From the NCBI RefSeq assembly GCF_964019385.1, contig NC_088654.1, positions 23,219,522-23,283,521 on the forward strand: a stretch of DNA of 64,000 bases, written 5' to 3'. This document shows positions 46,324-55,313 of this stretch, in pieces. How positions within the stretch are numbered: the first letter of the stretch is position 1; the number at the start of each line of letters is the position of its first letter. The notes below the pieces were generated by a model. That model saw nothing but the letters and a program-made list of their open reading frames with translations, was not told where the DNA came from and ran no database searches. This DNA comes from Sycon ciliatum (Eukaryota > Porifera > Calcarea > Leucosolenida > Sycettidae). Both the position numbers and the translations under genes were made by a program.

Positions 46324-46800
46324 TTATCCATATAAAAATCGCTCTGTGAGCGGTTCTGAAAAACCTTTACTGGTACTGCCCCGTCGTAAAAGTAAGAAAT
46401 TAGAACTGGCCCATTGTCCCCCCAAATGCGAACTGATCCACCTAAATCGCGAATGACGGGACCCGAACGCACCAGTAGCACGAGGTTCCTACCTGTGGAT
46501 GCAGATGGGGACGTTGGTCCGGACCAAAGGCCATGTACTGTACTAGCGGTAGGCTTCCCTATCAAAATAATAAATTCTACGTACTGCTACTACTGGTGTT
46601 ACCCTATGATAATTGCCGTGATCCTGTGCCCTCCCGACCTCGTGCTACTGGTGCATTCGGGTCCCGTCATTCGCGATTTAGGTGGATCAGTTCGCATTTG
46701 GGGGGACAATGGGCCAGTTCTAATTTCTTACTTTTACGACGGGGCAGTACCAGTAAAGGTTTTTCAGAACCGCTCACAGAGCGATTTTTATATGGATAAT
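46324..46800. repeat. palindrome with about 162-bp arms
   Basis: Arms 46324-46485 and 46637-46800 are near-identical reverse complements (TTATCCATATAAAAATCGCT at the outer edge). The spacer is 151 bp. No hammerhead core. Confidence 0.88.
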
Positions 46801-47367
46801 GTACATGCATGCCATATTCGGCATACACATTAGCAGGCTGTGTTCATTACGGACGGTGTGTGGGACGGGGTCTGAGAACGAAAAGAACAATGTTCGTTTC
46901 AGGGACGACAAACAACCTTTGCAACGACACATTTAGCGTCCATGAGCGGTTGTGGAATTACGCCGACTCACCATTATGACCTCATTCATGGAAACATCTA
47001 CAAGTATAGCATATCCAAATTACAATCAAACAAAAGAAAAAAAACAGGACACACTTCAGGCTCTTTACGAACATCTTGAACGTTTTCGGTTTCACAAGTA
47101 TACTTTCAAGCCTTCTCGTCATGTGATATACAGACAAAGGGAAAGGAATAAGAACAGTGGATTAAGTACAGTAAGGAGGTGATAACTCAGTGCAAAGAAG
47201 AACGGATAACTAAAACTAACAGCAAAAATGTGTGACCTATACACATAGAAATCATGACACAAAGGTGCAAGTGTTAGAAAACCTAACAAGCGTGACTTGT
47301 GGTGTGACTACAAGAGACTTATGAATAATTATGACGTCATACAATGTTATGGTTGATGTTTGTGCAG

Positions 47368-47478
47368 GGCTTGGATCAGATCTGCTTTGACTTTGGAATC
47401 TTGCTGGCGTTGTTCTTCGCCTTCTTCATTTCCGGACTTCTGATACTGGTGTTGCGTATCCGCTACATCAAGCGCTAA
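47368..47478 (+). CDS. possible last exon of a small membrane protein
   Basis: After a TTTGTGCAG acceptor-like site, exactly 36 codons run to a TAA: a short polar start (GLDQICFDFG), a 20-residue hydrophobic segment (ILLALFFAFFISGLLILVLR) and a basic end (IRYIKR). Hydrophobic helix plus basic cytoplasmic tail is the layout of a C-terminal membrane anchor. The clean phase-0 match and lack of repeats around it favour a real exon, but no upstream exon was identified and the family is unknown. The Tc1 copy at 47916 would then lie in its 3' UTR. Confidence 0.35.
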   Translation, partial: GLDQICFDFGILLALFFAFFISGLLILVLRIRYIKR

Positions 47479-47684
47479 TGTCTGCCAGGCGCAATGCGTT
47501 GACGTATCACTCTGAGGTGCTAAACCTGACTTGATGATGGTGTTGTTCTAGTGTTGAGATGATTCTGTATTCCGCTATGTTTGTCAGTGTCTTTCATGTT
47601 GCTATTTTGTTAGTCATACAGCCCATATACACTCCTTAATGTCAACTTCAGTAGTGGACATTCCCAGACAAGTATTCTGCCTGT

Positions 47685-47686
<2 letters not shown>

Positions 47687-47777
<91 letters not shown>

Positions 47778-47790
47778 GTGTATGTGTGTG
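47687..47790. repeat. (TG)n microsatellite
   Basis: About 100 bp of TG with TATG variants at the right. Confidence 0.97.
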
Positions 47791-47915
47791 AGGTCAATTT
47801 AGTTCTTGTTTATCTGTTGTTGTGGTGTGTTGTGTGCCGTGGTCAAGTGTGTGTGTGTTTTCCATTACGTTCATATCTGCACTGAGTGTGTAGTGTATAT
47901 GTATGCTGGTATGTA

Positions 47916-49585
47916 CAGTGGTGGCCAAAAGTGATGTCCGGCACCCAAAAATGGGTGAATGTTGAGTGAGATTGGTTATTCTGGCCTGGTGATTCTTTCA
48001 ATGACTTGCAATGCGGTCTGTAATCGATTTTCGGGGGAAAGCATGACGTCATATATGTCACGTGACCTATTACGTCACACAAATGGCTGCCAAAATGCGG
48101 ACATGACTTTTGGCCAAAAATGCGTACGCACATTGTACCGTACTACCGTAGTTTTTGACAGGCCATGCATGCCGGGAATTTGAAAGCTTGCAAGCACAGA
48201 GCTTCAGGAGTCGTCCTGGCGTGAATTTGTCACCGAGAGATTTCGTTTTGACCCCAATGGCTGGCAGGAAAGACCTCTATGCTAGCACGAAGCTGGCCAT
48301 TGTAAAGTTGAGTCAGAATGGTGAAAAATCTAGTCAGATTGCCAGGATTTTGGACCTGAACGAGCGTACGTGCCGTAGAGTCATTGCCAAACATCATGTC
48401 GATGGACGTGTTGAAAACTAGAAGTGTTCTGGCCGGCCCAGGGTGACCAGGGCCAGCTACGACCATCGTCTAAAGATACTCCATATGGCAGATAGATTCA
48501 AAACCAGCCCGAAACTGAGAGCTGAGACGACCTAGCAGATGGGTTCACGGGTGTCTGGACGAACGGTGCGCAGGAGGCTGCAGAACGCAGGCCAGAAGGG
48601 CTGCATCGCCGTGAAAAAGCCTTTCATGTAGGCCAAAAATTTGAAAAAACGACTAAAGTTTGACCAGGCCCACAGGAACTGGACAGTGGCAGATTGGAGT
48701 CGTGTGCTGTGGACTGATGAGTCAAAATTCAACTTCCATGCCTCTGATGGAGTGAGGTTTGTTCGCTGGAAGCCTGGAGAACGACAAAGCCTGAATTGTT
48801 TGCGTGGTACTGTGAAGCATGGAGATGGAGATATCATGTATGGGGATGCTTGTCGGCGACGCGCGTTGGACGGCTTTTCAAGGTCGAGGGCATCATGACA
48901 GCCAACCAATACATGGGCATTCTGCAAAATGTCATGCTGCCGTCCATGACTGACCTTTTTGCTGATGAACAGGCTATTTTTCAGCAGGGCAATGACCCCA
49001 AACATACAGCCAAGGCAACCAAAGCATGGCGCGCGACGCAAGACTTGACGGTGATGGAGTGGCCACCACAGTCACCAGGTTTGAATCCCATTGAGAATCT
49101 ATGGGAAATGCTCAGCCAGCACCGCCAGGGCAGCAGGAGGGCAAAAAACGATGGTGAGCTCTTCACTGAGTGCAAGCAGGCATGATATTCGATTTCACTG
49201 GATATCTGCTGCCGCCTCGTTGAATCGATGCCGCGCCGCATGGCAGCTATGATCAAGAACAAAGGAGGCCCAGTAAATTGGTACAGGCTGACTCCAGAGA
49301 GTCTGGCCTTAGTTTCTGTAGGGATTAGAACAGTTTAGATGAGAAATAGTTGACTCTACGCCGCGTATTGTAGATTGTGCAATATTGGCCAAAAGTGATG
49401 TCCGGCCGCACATTGCCATACTTAGGGATAGGGACACAGAAAATATACTTTTGGGAAATATTTTTGAATATTCTCCTCTAAACTTTGTATCTGCTCTAGA
49501 AAATGACAGGTGTACAGCTTGTTGTGCCATTTTGTTGAATGTAACCGAGAAATCCACCTGCGGACAAGACTTTTGGCCACCACTG
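47916..49585 (+). mobile_element. Tc1-type transposon, 1.67 kb
   Basis: The ends CAGTGGTGGCCAAAAGT and its complement are flanked by TA (47914-47915, 49586-49587). Each end also carries an inner copy of the terminal motif in the opposite orientation (48099-48118 and 49386-49406: GGCCAAAAGTGATGTCCGG), so both ends are hairpin-like. One transposase gene lies between. Confidence 0.92.
48257..49185 (+). pseudogene. Tc1-type transposase, inactivated
   Basis: N-terminal helix-turn-helix (KLAIVKLSQNGEKSSQIARI, residues 12-31), GRPR hook, second DNA-binding helix set, then the DDE domain: VLWTDESKFN (first Asp), QQGNDPKHTA and SPGLNPIENLWEML (Glu). In Tc1-family DD34E proteins the second catalytic Asp is the first residue of the DND motif; here it is Gly (GGC). 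In-frame stops follow HVDGRVEN, RAETT and KKPF, and a frameshift lies near 48800-48890. The C-terminal end is also eroded. Confidence 0.92.
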
Positions 49586-49589
49586 TAGC

Positions 49590-50087
49590 TGCTGGGTCAG
49601 ACTATAGTTATGTTTTGAGATTCTAGTTTAGATCATTTTAGGTGCAGCCTGATTAGAATGGGTCATGTGAATTTCAGTACACTTGCAAACACTACATATA
49701 TTGTTACTAGTAAACAGTGCTCTCTTTGTCATTTACAACAACTGCTGATATTATGCAGTGTATGGCATGTCAGTCACTCAGTTGTTTTTTATAGTTTTTC
49801 AGTGTCTGCTGTTTTATTTTTGTTGCTAAAGTAATGCAGGGTTTATACAAACACTGACTGTTGTGTCATGGCTACAAGTGAGAAGATCTTCAACCCTGCT
49901 GAGTGATCTGTGAATTTGCTGTGTGTGTGTTTGTGTGTACGTGTGTGTGTGTGTGTGCATTTGCAGATTTGCGTGCTTCTCTTGCGACGTGCGTATACAT
50001 GGTACATGGTGTGTGCGTTTCTCTGTGTGTGTGTATGTATGTGTGTTTGTGTATGTGTGTGTGTGTGTGTGTGTGTATGTGTGTGTG

Positions 50088-50127
<40 letters not shown>

Positions 50128-50200
50128 GTGTGTGCGTAGATGAATGTGCGAAGCGGGCGTAGGTCCTTGGTTATAAATTATTGGACCAGTCAGATTTACT
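49590..50200. other. unassigned sequence with (TG)n
   Basis: T-rich sequence, then GT-rich microsatellites at 49918-49965 and 50025-50145. May be 3' UTR of the putative gene ending at 47478; no poly-A signal is decisive. Confidence 0.35.
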
Positions 50201-50240
50201 ATACCGTATTTTTCGGAGTATAGTGCGCACCTTTGTATAA

Positions 50241-50979
50241 AGCCTAGTTCACATTCGACGCAACGCCGACGGTACGGGACGTAAGGGCTTGTCGGGAGGG
50301 CTGGGGTGAGCTGTATAATCCTGTACGATTCGTACGACACGACATGCAGCAGTCGTTGCGACGTTCAACGTCGAACGGCGCGAGTCATAAGGCACGGTCA
50401 GTGACGGGGTGACTTTTGGACCTAATTTCTCGTTTTTTAGACTTCTTTTCAATTATTTCTCCTTGAATGAAGCGGAATCAATTTCACAATATCAGTTTTT
50501 CATGAAGACCAAAAAATAGCTCTGAAAGTTGTGGCATTCAAAAAATAGCCCCAGGAAATGATAGAATAGTTCGTCTGTCACGCTTCTGAACTATCCCTAA
50601 ATACAATAAGTAACATGAGATCTTATGTTGCTAAAATTCAACTCAAGTCGTGCTAGTCATTCTGTGAGTTATCATGGGAAGCGCAGTGTTCGAAATGCTA
50701 AAACTTTCCAAGTACGAATCGGGAGTAGTCGGCGCACGACGCCGTCTCCTGTTCACACTCGAATTGCAGCCGTTTTGTACGCTTGCGTCCCCGTCTACGC
50801 CCGTCTACGGTATGAAAAGTTGGATCGATCCAACTCTTCCCGTCGCTTCCCGATCTGTACGGTAGTACGGCTGCATTCCCGTTCCTGGTGTTCACATTGG
50901 ACGCCGTCAGTCCGTCCCGTCGCTTCCCGTCGATCCTTACGTCGCGTCCCGTCGCGCCCCGTCGAATGTGAACTAGGCT
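50241..50979. mobile_element. PIF/Harbinger-like non-autonomous element
   Basis: The ends AGCCTAGTTCACATTCGACG and the complement of the same are flanked by TAA (50238-50240, 50980-50982), the 3-bp duplication of PIF/Harbinger. Internal repeats of CGTCCCGTCG. No coding frame recognised. Confidence 0.75.
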
Positions 50980-52929
50980 TAAAGGGGAAGTTAAGGCAAA
51001 AATTAAAATTTCACCAGTTGTAGTCTTCGGGGTACTGAGTCGAATGGTCTTGGTCCGAGGAAGCTGAGACGCTCCCTTCCTACTTGAATCCCAATCGAAC
51101 TCGCGCACTTCCACCGAAACTGGGTGACTGCGCCCTACGAGATGGGGATTTGTATGCAAAATGTCACTAAAAGCGCCATTTCGTTCTTATAAAAGCACGG
51201 ATGACCGCGATTGACACATATGTTGTAGTCTTTTGGACGCTGAGTCGACTGGTTTTGGTCCGAAAAGGCTGCGATGCAGCGTTCCGCCTTTATTCCCAAT
51301 CGAACATGGTTGAACAAGCGGTCACGTGCTCCTGCGTACGCCAGTCACCTGGTCACCGTGCCTGCAGGGTACAACTTACTAGCCTGTTTGACCTTTTTTG
51401 GGTGCAGTCCTGTCACTCGAGTTGAACTCGAGTTGAACCTTGGTGTGAAAGTAATTGTCACCTGCTGGCGTGGTGACCAGGTGATTTGGGCACCCAGGAG
51501 CACGTGACCACTTGTTCAACCATGTTCGATTGGGAATAAAAGAGGAACGCTGCATCGCAGCCTTTTCGGACCAAAACCAGTCGACTCAGCGTCCAAAAGA
51601 CTACAACATATGGGCCAATCGCGGTCATCCGTGCTTTAATAAGAACGAAATGGCACTTTTAGTGACATTTTGCATACAAATCCCCATCTCGTAGGGCGCA
51701 GTCACCCAGTTTCGGTGGAAGTGCGCGAGTTCGATTGGGATTCAAGTAGGAAGGGAGCGTCTCAGCTTCCTCGGACCAAGACCATTCGACTCAGTACCCC
51801 GAAGACTACAACTGGTGAAAAAAAAAAGGGGAAGTTAAGGCAAAAATTAAAATTTCACCAGTTGTAGTCTTCGGGGTGCTGAGTCGAATGGTCTTGGTCC
51901 GAGAAAGCTGAGACGCTCCCTTCCTACTTGAATCCCAATCGAACTCGCGCACTTCCACCGAAACTGGGTGACTGCGCCCTACTAGATGGGGATTTGTATG
52001 CAAAATGTCACTAAAAGCGCCGTTTCGTTCTTATAAAAGCACGGATGACCGCGATTGGTCCATATGTTGTAGTCTTTTGGACGCTGAGTCGACTGGTTTT
52101 GGTCCGAAAAGGCTGCGATGCAGTGTTCCTCCTTTATTCCCAATCGAACATGGCTGAACAAGCGGTCACGTGCTCCTGGGTGCCCAAATCACCTGGTCAC
52201 AACGCCAGCAGGCGACAACTTTCACACCAAGGTTCAACTCGAGTTCAACTCGAGTGACAGGACTGCACCCAAAAAAGGTCAAACAGGCTAGTAAGTTGTA
52301 CCCTGCAGGCACGGTGACCAGCTGACTGGTGTACGCAGGAGCACGTGACCGCTTGTTCAACCATGTTCGATTGGGAATAAAGGAGGAACGCTGCATCGCA
52401 GCCTTTTCGGACCAAAACCAGTCGACTCAGCGTCCAAAAGACTACAACATATGGGCCAATCGCGGTCATCCGTGCTTTTATAAGAACGAAACGGCGCTTT
52501 TAGTGACATTTTGCATACAAATCCCCATCTAGTAGGGCGCAGTCACCCAGTTTCGGTGGAAGTGCGCGAGTTCGATTGGGATTCAAGTAGGAAGGGAGCG
52601 TCTCAGCTTTCTCGGACCAAGACCATTCGACTCAGCACCCCGAAGACTACAACTGGTGAAATCCCTAGTAAAATAAATAAAATAATAATAATAATAATAA
52701 ATTTTAATTTTTGCCTTAACTTCCCCTTTAACTTCCCCTTTAAAGGGGAAGTTAAAAAAAATTAAAATTTCACCAGTTGTAGTCTTCGGGGTGCTGAGTC
52801 GAATGGTCGTGGTCCGAGGAAGCTGAGACGCTCCCTTCCTACTTGAATCCCAATCGAACTCGCGCACTTCCACCGAAACTGGGTGACTGCGCCCTACGAG
52901 ATGGGGATTTGTATGCAAAATGTCACTAA

Positions 52930-53731
52930 GGCTGTACTCACACTACTTGAAAAACCGCATACAAGTGACTTATGTGTGAATGTTGCCACGGTGACGGTTG
53001 CGAAAATGAAAAAAGCCCTTGAAAGCCGCTTGAAAGGTTTCAGCGGAAACGGAACCCTCTTCTACGAGGTTTTTTGCTTTCAAGCCGTTTGGAAAGCTGT
53101 GTGAGGTCAGGAGGCCGGAGTACTATTGTACCTTGAAAGGCTCCAGAATAATTTTCATGCTTTGTTTCCTCGTGCGTGGTCGTACTGCTCCTGTACATAT
53201 ACTTGTAGTTTCCTTTTTTGCCTGTCATTTCTGAATTCTGTGGTGTTTTTTCCGAGTATTTTCCGTCTTCTTTCTTCCAGTAGCTTCCCGTTGTTTTGAT
53301 TGCCGTTTCTGTCGCATTTCTTTTGTACCATTGCTTTTGTACCGACATCATGCCTCGCGTAGTGTTTTCTGACGACTTGGAGAAGAAGCTCATCGAGCTG
53401 TGGAGAGAAACCTCTTCATCCGTCGACGTCGACGATGTGCTACTTCTTCGCGAGGCATGGCGAATCCAAGCAAGATATAACTGTTTCTATTTTTCTCATG
53501 AACTGAAAATTTCATATAAGTTGATCGAGCGCAAACAAATTGAAGGAACGCAGCCTCGGGATTTGCAAAACTACCACATGGCAATCATGTTTCTCCATGG
53601 TAATTTGCTGACAAAAAATGTTTCAAGTCGTCACTGGAGTGCAGTGTGCTTGGAAAGGCTTTTTCAAGTACTTTTGTCTAGTTTTGGACGCGACATTCGC
53701 GTCAAACTTTCAAGTAGTGTGAGTACAGCCT
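52930..53731. mobile_element. Harbinger-like element inside third unit
   Basis: GGCTGTACTCACACTACTTG is mirrored at the right end (CAAGTAGTGTGAGTACAGCC) and flanked by TAA on both sides (52927-52929, 53732-53734). The host unit's sequence TGTCACTAA/AAGCGCC is split there while the two other units are whole, confirming insertion. Confidence 0.82.
53350..53600 (+). pseudogene. possible MADF/Myb-like fragment
   Basis: From the ATG at 53350 the frame begins MPRVVFSDDLEKKLIELWRE and turns into non-conserved sequence within 30 residues. The acidic-hydrophobic EKKLIELWRE start resembles MADF/Myb-like proteins that PIF/Harbinger elements encode beside their transposase, which fits its position inside such an element. 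Only a start remains. Confidence 0.4.
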
Positions 53732-54263
53732 TAAAGCGCCATTTCGTTCTTATAAAAGCACGGATGACCACGATTGACCCATATGTTGTAGTCTTTTGGA
53801 CGCTGAGTCGACTGGTTTTGGTCCGAAAAGGCTGCGATGCAGCGTTCCGCCTTTATTCCCAATCGAACATGGTTGAACAAGCGGTCACGTGCTCCTGCGT
53901 ACGCCAGTCACCTGGTCACCGTGCCTGCAGGGTACAACTTACTAGCCTGTTTGACCTTTTTTGGGTGCAGTCCTGTCACTCGAGTTGAACTCGAGTTGAC
54001 CCTTGGTGTGAAAGTTTTGTCACCTGCTGGCGTGGTGACCAGGTGATTTGGGCACCCAGGAGCACGTGACCAAGACCATTCGACTCAGCACCCCGAAGAC
54101 TACAACTGGTGAAATTTTAATTTTTGCCTTAACTTCCCCTTTAACGCGCACCCCCAATCTTCGTTGAAGTACATGCATTTCATATTCGGAGCATAGTGCG
54201 CACCTGCGATTTAGGGCCTAAAATAGCACATTTAAAGTGCGCACTATACTCTGGAAAATACGG

Positions 54264-55313
54264 TAATCATTTCTCATTTTCTGATCTCATTTTCCTACAC
54301 TCAGTGACTCTCCTGTGTTGTACACCAGTGGGTGATCGCTCCCTCCCATCGTATTAGAACACATACACGCACGCGCACACACACACGAAACATACCAACA
54401 CACATACCCACACAGAAACTCAGAGGGTGTTGTGTTTGCTTGTGACAGTGTTCAATACAACAAGGTGAACATTCAGGATCACACGCTTGAGTTGCTGTCT
54501 GATGATCGTTCAGAACTGTGAAACTCAGAGTTACAGCAGAAACGCTTTTCATTCTTCTCAAGTGTGCGCACGTAGACGCACACGTACGTTCGTTGCTGCC
54601 CCCTAACTCTTGCCCCCCCCCCCCTGCTCCCAATCTGTAAGACCACGTCTGCGAAGTCGAACACAATCATTCAATGAGCCAGTTCACTCGGAAACTCCCC
54701 CCCCCCCCCCCCCCAACACACATTCATAATAATATGCACAAGACTTGTCAAGAGTGTGTGCTGTGCTGGTATAACAGGAGCCAGGTAAAAACCTTTCTCC
54801 GTCATACCACACACAATGTTAACCCATGCACAATGCCAGTGATTGACATTCATGTGAATCACGCCACGTGTTCTTCACAAACAAACATACAGTCTGCATA
54901 CCGGTGCACTGCACACAGCCAACTGTCAGTGTAATTCAGGAAACACAGAAGAGACAAGGAAATGGAGTGAAAACATCGTGTCAGCACAAGACACTCAAAA
55001 TAATATTTTTGTATTGCAGGCAGTGTTATCAGCATGGCAGCGCTCAGAATTGAGAAAAGATTGAAAAAGTTTTTGAAAATTATCTGCTATATAGACAGGC
55101 ACGACTGGCAAGGAAAGCTCATACGGTCAACTCAGTGTTTGGCCTGGGCAAGAGGAAAATGGGCTTTGCACTGCCCCGTTATAGGCAAGCAGTTAACGGT
55201 AGCGGCTGGAAAATCAAGTTTTGTACAAGAATAGAACACAGTGCTCACCGCCAAAGAGAATCTGTGCCGGGGCTGGTGCTGGCTATAACCATGGCAACTG
55301 TACATTATCATAG
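54264..55313. other. region downstream of the NLR gene
   Basis: Contains a hammerhead motif (54492-54539), C-rich runs at 54616-54628 and 54699-54714, and no other recognisable gene. Confidence 0.5.
54492..54539 (+). ncRNA. hammerhead ribozyme, weak stem II
   Basis: TTGCTGT, core CTGATGA, a 14-base stem-II segment, GAA, stem III ACT-CAG-AGT, U17, then ACAGCAG. Stem I pairs six to seven bases perfectly and the stem III is the same as at 8021-8064, so the two belong to one family. Stem II (CGTT/ACTG) has one mismatch and one wobble. Element borders were not found. Confidence 0.75.

Larger units (their letters stand above)
50981..54142. repeat. three tandem long inverted-repeat units
   Basis: Units of about 0.85 kb (50983-51838, 51829-52694 and 52741-54142). 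Each starts AAAGGGGAAGTTAAGGC or AAAGGGGAAGTTAAAAA and ends with the complement, and each folds on itself over roughly 340 bp (for example GATGGGGATTTGTATGCAAA and its complement in both halves). The mirrored short frames on both strands are by-products. The third unit is interrupted by a Harbinger-like element. Confidence 0.85.
50204..54263. mobile_element. outer TIR element of a nested stack
   Basis: The left end CCGTATTTTTCGGAGTATAG and the complement of the right end CCGTATTTTCCAGAGTATAG lie between TA dinucleotides. GTGCGCAC recurs near both ends. Without the inserts it would be under 200 bp, so a MITE. It carries the Harbinger-like element at 50241 and the repeat array at 50981-54142. 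Confidence 0.8.

Noticed and set aside
47688..50162. Cys-Val-rich frames
   Set aside because: Products of (TG)n microsatellites.
50983..54120. Many mirrored 60-75-codon frames (HTNPHLVGRS..., QRSAFIPN...)
   Set aside because: They recur on both strands because the units are inverted repeats; no domain or codon bias supports coding.
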